A stretch of 37,326 nucleotides of DNA from Actinomycetota bacterium (GTDB lineage: Bacteria; Actinomycetota; Acidimicrobiia; Acidimicrobiales; Microtrichaceae), in NCBI GenBank assembly GCA_947473395.1, contig CANJEC010000002.1:1-37326 (forward strand), in the 5' to 3' direction. Shown piece after piece: positions 8,837 through 18,878 of the stretch (positions within the stretch are counted from its first letter, which is position 1; each line of letters starts with the position of its first letter). A program made the translations under genes and the position numbers. The notes below the pieces were generated by a model. The model did not search any database. It was not told the DNA's origin and worked only from the letters and a program-made list of their open reading frames with translations.

Positions 8837-9523
8837 TCAAAGCAAAATTCTTGCAGCATCGGGCATGCAGGTGAGCGAGAACTGCCGGGCAGCCCCGCAG
8901 AGCAGTCCATCGGCCAAGAAACGAAACTCGGTCTCGCCGCGAACCTCTAATCGGGTGCTCACTCGCTGCTCCATCAGGGCCGGGTGCGGCAGATGCGAGC
9001 CAGTCACCGCCCGGCGCAGGGCCTGGCGTCTCTGTGACCTATCGAGTTGCCCGTCCGTCACATCGAGTCGGCCATCGTTGGGATGCGATTTTGGTGCAAG
9101 ATTCAAGTCATCTAAGAATGCGGCATTCATGGCAATGACTGTGCGGCCTTTCCAGAGCCTAGATCTGGGATCTGTCAAGGCGAGTAGATGCGCCACAAAT
9201 ACCACCTCGCGCTTCTCTCCTTGTGCATCGCTGAATTCCAAAATTCCCACATCGATCGGATAGATGTAACCCTCCCCCGCTCTTAGCGCTGCTTCGTCTC
9301 GCTGCGGCGCACCAAGGGTCCGATGGAGCGACCCGCCAAGTAGGCCGATCACGGGAGAAACTGTCTGGGAGTTCCGATAACCCTGTAGGACTGCTGCCAA
9401 CTCGGAGTCGGTCGAGACCATCAGAGTTGGACTCTCGATTCCAGCGGGTTCGCCCCATGGCTCACCCTTGCGGATTGTCATCTCTGACCCAGAGATCGAT
9501 GCCGACACGCCCTCACGAGACAT
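8837..9523 (-). CDS. Divergent diacylglycerol/lipid kinase-like protein
   Basis: SPVIGLLGGSLHRTLGAP (cf. DAGK 'P.GILP.GTGNDFARTLG') and APKSHPNDGRLDVTDGQL..RRAVTGSHLPHPALMEQRV, typical of the DAGK/YegS C-terminal domain. Catalytic GGDGT is not recognisable. Confidence 0.5.
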   Translation of the reverse strand: MSREGVSASISGSEMTIRKGEPWGEPAGIESPTLMVSTDSELAAVLQGYRNSQTVSPVIGLLGGSLHRTLGAPQRDEAALRAGEGYIYPIDVGILEFSDAQGEKREVVFVAHLLALTDPRSRLWKGRTVIAMNAAFLDDLNLAPKSHPNDGRLDVTDGQLDRSQRRQALRRAVTGSHLPHPALMEQRVSTRLEVRGETEFRFLADGLLCGAARQFSLTCMPDAARILL

Positions 9524-12164
9524 CGCCCGAAGCAAGCACGACACCACGAGAGAGCGACTCTGCGGCACGTCTTGCGGCTTTCGCCGTGGCTGGGGCCGGT
9601 GCAATATCCCCAAGTTGTCTCAGCAGATCGATGAGTTGGCGGACATTGCGCACAAAGTCTCCGCCCAACAGATCCTCATCGAGAATATTTTCGAGTTCCT
9701 GACCTGCAGACCAAGACCATGCAGACGCCGCAAACCCAGCCTCTGGTTCGCGGCTCAGCGGCAGCTTCAAGCCTCGCTCTAGGCGCTCCAACCGTTTCCA
9801 CGTGCTCTGCATCAGGCCGAAACGCTTGCGTAGTTCCGTGCTTGGCAGCAGTGGTGCGGGGGCCGGTTCCGAACTTCGGTGTTCGTAGGTTACGCAACTC
9901 AAAAGTGCCGCTAACTCGGCATCTTCCAGATCATCAAAAATTCCCTCTGTCAGACAAACTGAGATCAGCAGGTCCGACTCGTGATAGATCCGGCGTAGCC
10001 GGAGGCCTGCCGGAGTCAGCGCCCATCCATCGCTGTGGCCAGTTCGTTCAAGGACTTCTCTGACCGAACCAAAGCGCTGCACAAGGCCAGAACCACGACG
10101 GTCAATCTCTTGAACGAGTGACTGCTGTTCCTGTTGCAGTTTGGCCAGGCCGAACTGAACACGCATGAGCTGTTCTCGATCAGGGTGGTCATGTAACGGA
10201 TGGTCCTGCTGTGCCTGCAGGGCATCGAGATACGGGTCAGCGCCCGAGAGCGCTGTAGCCCCTGGGCGTGCAGGGCCTGCTCCCTGCTGCTCCCGGTCCG
10301 GCAAGCGTTTTGGGTTCAGTCGCTTCAGGAGTCCGGCGCACTGCCTGCGGAAGTTGGGATCTTTTGGCATATAGGGAACTGGCAGATCGATGTGGGCTAC
10401 CGGCTGCAGAGACCCACTCACTGTGGCGGCTTCTACCGAGGCCGAATTTCCGCTCGGGTTGACCCCGCGAACACGCACGACTCCGCCCTTTCGGGAGGAT
10501 ACCGATAGCACCAAAAACAGCTTGCTCCCCTTGCGGGTACCCCGTTCCAGAACGTCCCCTGGCCTCAGCGCTGCCAGCGCCCTCTCAACTGCAACTCTGT
10601 TGCCACGGGCATCGCGCTTGAGTTGCCGGATGGAGTCGGTGATCGCTACATATCCCGCCACGTCGAACACCAATTCGCTGGTGCTGGCCTCTTCTGAGCG
10701 GTATTCACTGATCTCTGCCTCGAGTCGATGAACTCGCGCAGACAGCAGGACTACAGCTCGGTCAGTCTGGAACTGAGCGAAGGAACGCGTCAGGACCTCC
10801 ATCGCCGCATCCTCTTCATAACGTTCAATCAGATTGGCGGCCATGTTGTACGTGGGCCGGAACGACGAGACAAGGGGAAACTCCCGGCTTGCTGCCAGAG
10901 TGGCGACCTGAGCGAATGTGCAGAAGGGCGACCACAGCACCACGGCTGAGCCTTGGTCATCGATTCCACGTCGGCCCGCTCGGCCAGTGAGTTGTGTGAA
11001 CTGCCCGGGCGTCAAGAACTCGTGGCCTTCGCCGTTAAATTTGCTGAGCCGCTCAATCACGACTGTCCGCGCCGGCATGTTGATACCTAGCGCCAGAGTC
11101 TCGGTCGCAAACACAACCTTGACGAGTCCCTCGACAAAACAATCCTCTACTGCCTCGCGAAACGACGGGATCATTCCAGCGTGATGCGCAGCAATGCCGT
11201 GTTCAAGGCCCTCAAGCCATACGTCGTAGCCGAGCACGTCAAGATCCGCATCACTCAAACTCGCCGTCCTCGCCTCTACGAGCTGTCGTATTCGGACTCG
11301 GTCCTCGGGTTGCGTTACCCGCACTCCAGCCTCGAAACACTGTCGGACTGCCTCATCGCAACCCTTACGGCTGAAGATGAAGTAGATGACCGGCAGGAGG
11401 CTTTCGGAGGTGAGCCGTTCAATAGTCTCGACTCGTCGCGGCGTATAAAAACGTGAGCGCTGCTTACGGTGCTGCGCCGAACTTGGACGCTGTTGCTCTG
11501 CGTCAAAGCGGTGGCCTTCGGGGTTCGTAGCCCCGTTGACAATCAATGGCAGCAGATGCTCTCTCTCGGCTGTGCGATCTCCGACAAAGAGCAATGGGTC
11601 CAACTCGATGGGCCGACGATGTTCAACAACGGTGTGGGTTGGGCCGCGGAGGGCAGTCACCCAGTCACCCAACTCCTCAGCATTGGACACCGTCGCGGAC
11701 AAACAGACAAAACGCACCTTCTCTGGTGTGTGAATCAGCACCTCTTCCCAGACTGGACCCCGGTACGCATCGGCTAAAAAGTGAACCTCATCGAGCACCA
11801 CCCACTCAAGGTCATCCAGAGTTGACGACCCCGCGTAGACCATATTGCGCAGGACCTCGGTAGTCATGACGACCACGGCGGCACCGCTGTTGATCGCTCG
11901 ATCACCCGTCAATAGACCGACCTGATCTGCTCCTAGCACGGCGCAGAGGTCATTGTATTTTTGGTTCGACAGCGCCTTGATCGGTGCTGTGTAAAAACAC
12001 TTTCCCCCGGATCTGAGCGCTAATGAGACAGCGTGTTCTGCAACTACAGTTTTTCCGGAACCTGTCGGGGCGGCAACAAGCACGTTCTGGCCGCGTTCCA
12101 ACGCCGCTATTGCTTCGCTCTGGAACGGGTCGAGAGCGAAATCGTGGTCGAATCTGGGTTTCAG
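9513..12164 (-). CDS. helY: DEAD/DEAH-box Ski2-like helicase (HelY-like); apparent CTG start overlapping the tatC stop
   Basis: APTGSGKT, DEVH, FRPTYNMAANLIERY, TGRAGRRGID. Homology-like sequence begins at LKPRFDHDFALDPFQSEAIAALERG right at the tatC stop; the longer ORF to 12659 is tatC read out of frame. Confidence 0.88.
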   Translation of the reverse strand: MKPRFDHDFALDPFQSEAIAALERGQNVLVAAPTGSGKTVVAEHAVSLALRSGGKCFYTAPIKALSNQKYNDLCAVLGADQVGLLTGDRAINSGAAVVVMTTEVLRNMVYAGSSTLDDLEWVVLDEVHFLADAYRGPVWEEVLIHTPEKVRFVCLSATVSNAEELGDWVTALRGPTHTVVEHRRPIELDPLLFVGDRTAEREHLLPLIVNGATNPEGHRFDAEQQRPSSAQHRKQRSRFYTPRRVETIERLTSESLLPVIYFIFSRKGCDEAVRQCFEAGVRVTQPEDRVRIRQLVEARTASLSDADLDVLGYDVWLEGLEHGIAAHHAGMIPSFREAVEDCFVEGLVKVVFATETLALGINMPARTVVIERLSKFNGEGHEFLTPGQFTQLTGRAGRRGIDDQGSAVVLWSPFCTFAQVATLAASREFPLVSSFRPTYNMAANLIERYEEDAAMEVLTRSFAQFQTDRAVVLLSARVHRLEAEISEYRSEEASTSELVFDVAGYVAITDSIRQLKRDARGNRVAVERALAALRPGDVLERGTRKGSKLFLVLSVSSRKGGVVRVRGVNPSGNSASVEAATVSGSLQPVAHIDLPVPYMPKDPNFRRQCAGLLKRLNPKRLPDREQQGAGPARPGATALSGADPYLDALQAQQDHPLHDHPDREQLMRVQFGLAKLQQEQQSLVQEIDRRGSGLVQRFGSVREVLERTGHSDGWALTPAGLRLRRIYHESDLLISVCLTEGIFDDLEDAELAALLSCVTYEHRSSEPAPAPLLPSTELRKRFGLMQSTWKRLERLERGLKLPLSREPEAGFAASAWSWSAGQELENILDEDLLGGDFVRNVRQLIDLLRQLGDIAPAPATAKAARRAAESLSRGVVLASGDVS

Positions 12165-12972
12165 ACTGCCGCCTCGTCCGGCTCCGTGGACGAGGATTTC
12201 TCGCCCTTGTTCTTCTTGCGCACGAGCACCCGCCCGATCACCACTGCAATCTCGTAAAAGAGATACATCGGAATTGCTAGCGCCGCCAAAGAAACTGGGT
12301 CGCCGCTGGGAGTAATCGCTGCAGCGAGGATCACAATGATCAGAACAGTCTGTCGCCGCCAGGACGAGAGTTGTTGTGGAGTGACTACCCCAATCATCTG
12401 CAGAGCGACCAGCACCACCGGGAACAAGAAGCCAGTCCCGAAGGCAAGCATCATGAACAGCGAGAGCCGGACAAACTCGACCGGCCCCGATCGAATATCG
12501 ATCTCTGGTCCGCCAACCCGAACAAGAAAGTTCACGGCTTGGCTCAAGGTGAAGTAGGCCACGATCGCACCAGCTGTGAACAAGAAGAATGAGGACAGCA
12601 CGAATGCGAGTGCATAGCGTCGTTCCTTCTTGTACAGCCCAGGTGCAATGAACCGCCACAACTGCCAGAGGATGATGGGCAAGGCTAAGAACAGCCCGCC
12701 ATATCCGGCGACTTTTAATCTCAAAGAGAACGGGTCAAGCAAGTTTGTGACCAGAAACTTGCAATCCGACCCTGGATCCACGCCGCGCAGCGCATTGCAG
12801 TAGGGGGCGTTGAGAATATCTAGCAGCCAGTTATAGAAAAACCAGGCCGGCAGCATCGCTACAAGCACAGCAACCACACAGATCAACAAGCGGTAGCGAA
12901 ATTCGCGCAGGTGGTCACTCAGGGTCATATCGCCCCCCTCGCGTTCAGCTCCTTTGAACCATGACGGTCTGC

Positions 12973-12976
<4 letters not shown>
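12161..12976 (-). CDS. tatC: Sec-independent translocase TatC
   Basis: MTLSDHLREFRYRLLICVVAVL, ALPIILWQLWRFIAPGLYKKERRYA, AFGTGFLFPVVLVALQMIGVV. ATGA overlap with tatB. Confidence 0.95.
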
Positions 12977-13482
<506 letters not shown>

Positions 13483-13491
13483 TGCTGCCCG

Positions 13492-13686
13492 CTACCCCTT
13501 GGTCCGTTCATCCACCTTGGAGCACAACGCGTCTGAAGCTTGCCTTAACTCTTCAGCTACTTGCAGTGCAGGAGCAAACTGCAGAACCTTCAGTTCATCG
13601 CTTGCTTGAGACAGTTTCTGAATTGCCCCATAGATCATCGCCATCGAGGCAAATAGCACAGCAAGGGTTATAGCTACAGCGAACAC
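13492..13686 (-). CDS. Small membrane protein, hypothetical
   Basis: 64 aa, N-terminal TM helix MFAVAITLAVLFASMAMIYGAI, directly upstream of tatB on the same strand. Confidence 0.55.
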   Translation of the reverse strand: MFAVAITLAVLFASMAMIYGAIQKLSQASDELKVLQFAPALQVAEELRQASDALCSKVDERTKG

Positions 13687-13811
13687 CTAGAAAAGATACC
13701 CTGCGAAACCCACAAGTTCGGAACCTTCAGAAATCACCCCTGAACCCCTGTCAAAAATACAGCGGGACGCCCCGGCAAGAAGCAGCGGGACGCCCCGGAG
13801 AGCAAAATCGA

Positions 13812-14141
13812 TTATCGGTCTGTCATCGTGGCCAAGGTGGTGTACCAGTCGGGGGTACTCAGCAGGTGATGAAAGTCCAGAACATCATCGTGATCAATCG
13901 ATTCCCCGTGATGCACCTCGTGGAGTTCTGCTGGCAGGAGCCAGTCTTCTGACTGCACTCCTGCGGCGAGCAACACGTCAACTACGTGGCCTTCTGCCGC
14001 ACGCACTTCAATCATTCGACAGACAGGGCAGCGGAACAGATAAGTAGCCTCGCTCGTGTCGATGCACGTACGAACCCGCAGATCTCGGGAACGCAATTCC
14101 ACGTCGCCGCAGTCGCTACAGGTTGCTCGAATCAGTGCCAT
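13812..14141 (-). CDS. Zinc-ribbon hypothetical protein
   Basis: CSDCGDVELRSRDL...LFRCPVCRMIEVRAAEG: two CxxC pairs. Confidence 0.65.
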   Translation of the reverse strand: MALIRATCSDCGDVELRSRDLRVRTCIDTSEATYLFRCPVCRMIEVRAAEGHVVDVLLAAGVQSEDWLLPAELHEVHHGESIDHDDVLDFHHLLSTPDWYTTLATMTDR

Positions 14142-14316
14142 CAGTGTCTCCTTGTGTCACGTACCTGATTACTATCGGCCGCACTAGGGGCAGGGTTGAA
14201 CTTTCCCCTCAACCTTTTCAAATATTTACGCTGTTCTGGCTTGTATGGCTTGGATGCCCTGCTGTTGGCACCCAAATGGCCACTATTCCTTGCATTCAGT
14301 GGCAATATTTATCCTG

Positions 14317-15030
14317 ATGGACCCGCAATTTCCTACTCTCGAGGCAGCAACGGTGCTTTTTGCCCATCGCGGTGCCCGGGCTCACGCGCCGGACAACACC
14401 CTTGAGGCCTTCACACTCGGATTGCGACTTGGCGCAACCGGCCTAGAGAGCGATGTCTGGATCACTGCTGACGGTGTAGCTGTACTCGACCACGACGGCG
14501 TGGTGGGTGGCGCATTTCGGCGCAAACCGATCTCATCTGTGAATCGCGAGGACCTACCCCAGCATATTCCGTCCCTAGCGGAACTGTATGAAGAATGCGG
14601 TCAGGAGTATGCACTCTCTCTTGACATCAAGGACCCAAACGCCACGCAAGAGGTCCTGCGAGTGGCTCGCTCATTCGGAGCCTGCGAGCAACTCTGGCTA
14701 TGTCACCCTGACTTGGAATTGTTGGAATCTTGGCGTGAGCTCAGCCGGCCTGCACGTTTAGTCCATTCCACGCGTCTCACTGCAATGAGTTTTGGTGCTG
14801 AGCGTCATGCAGCCCAACTTCGCCAAGCTGGAATAGATGCCGTGAATCTGCATCACAGCGAATGGAGCGCCGGGCAGGTCACGTTGTTTCACAGGTTTAC
14901 CCGGCTCACACTCGGCTGGGACGCACAGTACGAGCGGACAATCGGAGCCCTCTTGCAGATGGGTATTGACGGGGTGTTCAGCGACCATGTTGACCGCATG
15001 GTCGACTTGGCATCACAAGAGAGCGAGTAG
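14317..15030 (+). CDS. Glycerophosphodiester phosphodiesterase (GDPD family)
   Basis: FAHRGARAHAPDNTLEAFTLGLRLGATGLESDVWITADGVAVLDHDGVV. ATG at 14317 chosen inside the 14245 ORF. Confidence 0.9.
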   Translation: MDPQFPTLEAATVLFAHRGARAHAPDNTLEAFTLGLRLGATGLESDVWITADGVAVLDHDGVVGGAFRRKPISSVNREDLPQHIPSLAELYEECGQEYALSLDIKDPNATQEVLRVARSFGACEQLWLCHPDLELLESWRELSRPARLVHSTRLTAMSFGAERHAAQLRQAGIDAVNLHHSEWSAGQVTLFHRFTRLTLGWDAQYERTIGALLQMGIDGVFSDHVDRMVDLASQESE

Positions 15031-15044
15031 AACGCTCTCGCTCT

Positions 15045-15089
15045 GCCGTTCTAGAAACAGCCGTTCAACAAATAGCCGTTCAAGAAATT
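15045..15089. repeat. Three degenerate 15-bp tandem repeats
   Basis: GCCGTTCTAGAAACA / GCCGTTCAACAAATA / GCCGTTCAAGAAATT between the convergent GDPD and lepB genes. Confidence 0.85.
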
Positions 15090-15792
15090 ACAGCGCGGCA
15101 ATCCTGCCAGGTGGCCACATGATGGTAAATGCACGACCAATAACTGTGCTGGTTTCGATCGGCCCAAAGACGCGACTGTCTTGTGAGTTGTTGCGATTAT
15201 CTCCCATGACCCATGCCTGGCCTTCTTGGAGCGTCACGGGCTTATCAAGGTTGACCGTAGAGGTTCCGGGAGGCAAATAGGGCTCCTCTAGGAGCTTGCC
15301 ATTGACATACATAGACCCGTCTTTGGCTTGAACAGTGTCTCCGGGTACCCCGATGACCCTCTTAATCAGGTCCTCTGGCTCACCCGGCCCAGCAGGCAAT
15401 CCTGGCGGACGTGTAAACACCACGACATCTCCACGGTTGATGTCGTGGGCCCGATAACTCAGCTTGTTCACTAAGACGCGATCCCCAATTTCGAGCGTGG
15501 GGACCATGGACTCAGAGGGAATGCGAAAGGCCTGGACTAGGAAGGTCTTGATCAGCACTGCTACCAGCACAGCACCGACGATGACTGCAACCCACTCGAG
15601 GAGATTACGCATAGATGCCGCACGCTGGCGTCGGGCGACGCTCTTGCGGTTCACAGCCGATCCGGGTTGTAGTTCCACTCCAGCGACTGCTGATTCGGTG
15701 GGTTTGCGAGTTGGGTCGATCGCAGCAGCGGAAGGTGACTCTGGTGTGGAGTCAAGCGGTTGATCTGTCACCCGCAGCAGGCTACAGGCCAC
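15088..15792 (-). CDS. lepB: Signal peptidase I
   Basis: FRIPSESMVPTLEIGDRVLVNK, RGDVVVF, IKRVIGVPGDTV, VMGDNRNNSQDSRVFGPI. Confidence 0.95.
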   Translation of the reverse strand: MACSLLRVTDQPLDSTPESPSAAAIDPTRKPTESAVAGVELQPGSAVNRKSVARRQRAASMRNLLEWVAVIVGAVLVAVLIKTFLVQAFRIPSESMVPTLEIGDRVLVNKLSYRAHDINRGDVVVFTRPPGLPAGPGEPEDLIKRVIGVPGDTVQAKDGSMYVNGKLLEEPYLPPGTSTVNLDKPVTLQEGQAWVMGDNRNNSQDSRVFGPIETSTVIGRAFTIMWPPGRIAAL

Positions 15793-15873
15793 AGCCTTAG
15801 CTCAGAGCAGCCAGAGCAGTCAGAGCTGAGGAATTGCGTCTTCAGGCCCTCAAGCTCCTGAAGGCCCCCAAGC

Positions 15874-16827
15874 TCAAGAAGGCAGGTAGCGATTCAGGAT
15901 TCTTTGCGCTGCTGCAGACCGGACCCGGTTCAGTGACTCCCCTGATAGACCATCAGTGGCCACAGTTGACGGGTCCAGGCGCAGCAACAAGCGTTGCAAC
16001 CAAGGAGTAGCAGTAACTGGCAAGACTAGGCGCACGGTGCCGTCCGGATTCTGTTCAAAGAGGTCATACGGGTAGGCATCGGCTACCCAAGAGATCGACT
16101 CTGGGCCAATCAACTCAACAGAGCGCGAGGTTCCAGAAAGCGTGGCCTCAACTCGGCTTATCGAATCTGGCGGCTCGAATGAATCACCAGTCAACTGAGC
16201 TTTTTGGACCCGATCCACTCGAAAGAGGCGCTCGGCATCCATGAGGTGACAATACGCAAGCAGGTACCAGTGACCCTCTCGACTGAGAACGCTGTAGGGA
16301 TCGACCTCTCGGTCCGTGGCTTGGTCACGGCCGTAGCTGAAATAGCTCAGAGCAAGGACCGAATTCGCCTCGGCTGCCTGCTGCAGAACCTGGAGGATCC
16401 CCGAGTCGGCTGGGCCAAGAGCTACCTCGACTGCAGACACTTCGCCCTCACCGAGAACAGCAGAAAGTTTTTGTACTGCGCTCCGCAAGACCCCCTCGGG
16501 ATCCGATCCATCTCGACCCAGAACGGCCCGTCCACCAGCTAGCAAGGTGAGTGCCTCTTCATGAGTCAGACGAACTGGGCGGTGGAAATAGTCCGCCAAG
16601 TTGATGGTGACACAGTCATTATCGAAACTGACTTCGACTAGGACATCTGGGGTGAAGGGATAGAGCCCAACCCCATAGAACACAAGCTCCAAGTCTTTGC
16701 GGAGATCCTCTTGGCTGAGTCCGAATCGTTCAGCGATCTCAGTCAGAGGAGTTCCAGGATTGTGAACAATCCACGGAATGACCGCCAGAATGCGCTGCAC
16801 CCGATCGGGTGCTGTAATGCCACTCAT
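15874..16827 (-). CDS. pafC: WYL-domain transcriptional regulator PafC
   Basis: RVQRILAVIPWIVHNPGTPLTEIAERFGLS N-terminal HTH; WYL-type YSFGRDQATDREVDPYSVLSREGHWYLLAYCH region. ATGA overlap with pafB. Confidence 0.85.
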   Translation of the reverse strand: MSGITAPDRVQRILAVIPWIVHNPGTPLTEIAERFGLSQEDLRKDLELVFYGVGLYPFTPDVLVEVSFDNDCVTINLADYFHRPVRLTHEEALTLLAGGRAVLGRDGSDPEGVLRSAVQKLSAVLGEGEVSAVEVALGPADSGILQVLQQAAEANSVLALSYFSYGRDQATDREVDPYSVLSREGHWYLLAYCHLMDAERLFRVDRVQKAQLTGDSFEPPDSISRVEATLSGTSRSVELIGPESISWVADAYPYDLFEQNPDGTVRLVLPVTATPWLQRLLLRLDPSTVATDGLSGESLNRVRSAAAQRILNRYLPS

Positions 16828-17786
16828 GCTGGCCTCTCAGCCTGCGTGGAGACCATACTGCTCAGCCAAGCTACGAGGTCATGGCGGAACTCTTCAGGCG
16901 ACAAGATCTCGGCCCGGTCAAGAAAGTTCATCATGAAACTCCTCAATCCAGGGGGGTTTCGCACATCAAGTTCCAACACGAGCGAACCGTCAGGTCGGGT
17001 TTCGACGACTCTCAAATCGGGATCTTCTGCGAGCACTGCAGGCGCAATCTCGGAGTCAATCAGTACTCTGGCTAGCGTAATTTCGCCAGCACCAATCTCC
17101 CACTGACGCAGCAACACGCCTTCGATCACATCTGGCAGAGCGTAGGAATCCGCCGCACCAGAATCCACCTGACCTGTCAGCCTGTCGAGTCGGAAGCTTC
17201 GCTGCGCTGCCCGGTCTAAGTCGAAGCCAGTCATGTACCAATGCCCCCGCCGGTACTCCAGACGATATGGCTGTACCTGTCGAGGGGCTTCTTCATACTC
17301 AAAGCTGGCCACCCGTCTCTCTAAGGTGCAAGCGAACAGCGTCAAGAGTTGCGGAGGCATCGGAACTGCACCTACTGGGGTTGCGCTCGCCGCCGCAGTA
17401 GAAGCAAGGCCACCGAGCTTGCGAAGTCCCTCTTCAAGATCATCGGGATCAAGACCCTCAGCTTGGATCATGGTTGCTGCTAAGTGAAGCGCTGCTAGTT
17501 CCTCTAGCTCAAGTCCAAGATCTGGCAACTCATAGCTGTCACGAATGATGGTGTACGCAGCACGGGGCTGTTCGAAGTGGTGAACCTCGACCGTCTCGAT
17601 GGGTATCCCAACCTCTCGTAGCGACTCCTTGTCGCGCTCGAAAGCCCTGTGAAATGCAGCATCAGACTGATCATTCTCAGAGTTTGAATACCCAGGTACT
17701 CGTATACGGATTTGTTCCGCCGTAAGCGGAGTTGTGGTGTCGATCAATGCCGCCACCAGATTTAGGAGTCGCTCTACCCTTGCCAC
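16824..17786 (-). CDS. pafB: WYL-domain transcriptional regulator PafB
   Basis: RVERLLNLVAALIDTTTPLTAEQIRIRVPGY; AFERDKESLREVGIPIE; QPYRLEYRRGHWYMTGFDLDR. Operon position. Confidence 0.85.
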   Translation of the reverse strand: MARVERLLNLVAALIDTTTPLTAEQIRIRVPGYSNSENDQSDAAFHRAFERDKESLREVGIPIETVEVHHFEQPRAAYTIIRDSYELPDLGLELEELAALHLAATMIQAEGLDPDDLEEGLRKLGGLASTAAASATPVGAVPMPPQLLTLFACTLERRVASFEYEEAPRQVQPYRLEYRRGHWYMTGFDLDRAAQRSFRLDRLTGQVDSGAADSYALPDVIEGVLLRQWEIGAGEITLARVLIDSEIAPAVLAEDPDLRVVETRPDGSLVLELDVRNPPGLRSFMMNFLDRAEILSPEEFRHDLVAWLSSMVSTQAERPA

Positions 17787-17795
17787 GTCGTGATC

Positions 17796-18878
17796 CTATT
17801 GTGTAGGTCGAACTGCCGAGCGCTCATCCTTCGGCAACATCTCTGCTGCCACTATCTCTCCTGCCAACATCTCTGCTGCCAAGGCTCCCGCTGCTACTGC
17901 GTTTTCGAAGAAGAGCAGATCCTCACTCACCGACCGGCCCATAGTTGTGGTCTTGAGTCCAGCCGAGTCCATGATCTCCGCTGCATCAATCACAACAGAA
18001 GCATCAGAAATCCGAACCCCCGAAAGTTCCGAAGCAGAAGCAGATGCGCCCGCAACCCAAGGCGAGCACTGCGTCAGGCTCGCGATCGTGACGGTGTGAT
18101 GCGAGAGACCCCGGTGCCGTGGACGCGGGTCGCCGCTTGAGGCACGCACACACAAAATGGGTGTTCCTCCAAGAGCTGTGACCGTGTCGAGAATGGATGC
18201 CACCTCAACAGCAGTGGTCCCAAGCGCCGTTCCAGTTCCGACTACGCCCGGGCCCATGCAGACCACAACGGCATCGGCACCGAGGGTGTGCACTGCTAGG
18301 CCTAGAGCTGAGGGCACACTCACTGCCTCAAGATCTCCTCCAAAGGCGTGGCCAGCTGTCACGGTGCCCGCAATGAGTTGCCGGCTCTTCAGGTCCCAGA
18401 TCAAATCCGAGATAGCTAGGGGAAGCGATGCTCCATCAGTCATCACATAGACCAATGTTTTATCCGGAGCGAGGTGGGCAAAGGCCGCTGCCACAGCTGC
18501 TACTTGACTGTGAACAGAACAAACCACCACCGGAGTAGCCGCTAGAGGTAGGTCACACTCGGGATGGGTCAACTCATCCGTGCCAGCGTCAAACTGCAGG
18601 CTGCTATAGCGAAGCTTCATGATGTGGTCGGGACCAGGCGAGATGAACTCCTCGTGGGACAGGTTCCAATGAACCACATGCCAACCACCGGTTCCTAGCT
18701 GTAACTCCACTGCTGTGGTATTCAAGATGACTTGATCGCCCAAGGCGCACTCACCGGTCAGCGCTGTGAGCGCATATGCCCGAGCTGAAAGGCCATCTGG
18801 CATTCGAACCGCTACCCGTTGAAGCCCTGCGCGTTCTTGCAGAATCTCTGTCACCGTTGCTGAGCGAAAGGTTGGCAC
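17796..18878 (-). CDS. DUF3866 family protein
   Basis: MKLRYSSLQFDAG, GPGVVGTGTALGTTAVEVASILDTVTALGG, SSGDPRPRHRGLSHHTVT, typical of the actinobacterial DUF3866 family as recalled. Confidence 0.75.
   Translation of the reverse strand: MPTFRSATVTEILQERAGLQRVAVRMPDGLSARAYALTALTGECALGDQVILNTTAVELQLGTGGWHVVHWNLSHEEFISPGPDHIMKLRYSSLQFDAGTDELTHPECDLPLAATPVVVCSVHSQVAAVAAAFAHLAPDKTLVYVMTDGASLPLAISDLIWDLKSRQLIAGTVTAGHAFGGDLEAVSVPSALGLAVHTLGADAVVVCMGPGVVGTGTALGTTAVEVASILDTVTALGGTPILCVRASSGDPRPRHRGLSHHTVTIASLTQCSPWVAGASASASELSGVRISDASVVIDAAEIMDSAGLKTTTMGRSVSEDLLFFENAVAAGALAAEMLAGEIVAAEMLPKDERSAVRPTQ

Noticed and set aside
12165-12659. Extended N-terminus of the helicase ORF listed up to 12659
   Set aside because: This stretch is tatC read in another frame. 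TatC is intact and well supported there, and the extra residues do not resemble a helicase.
14279-14303. GCCACT-N13-AGTGGC inverted repeat upstream of the GDPD gene
   Set aside because: Only 6-bp arms, no recognisable promoter context.
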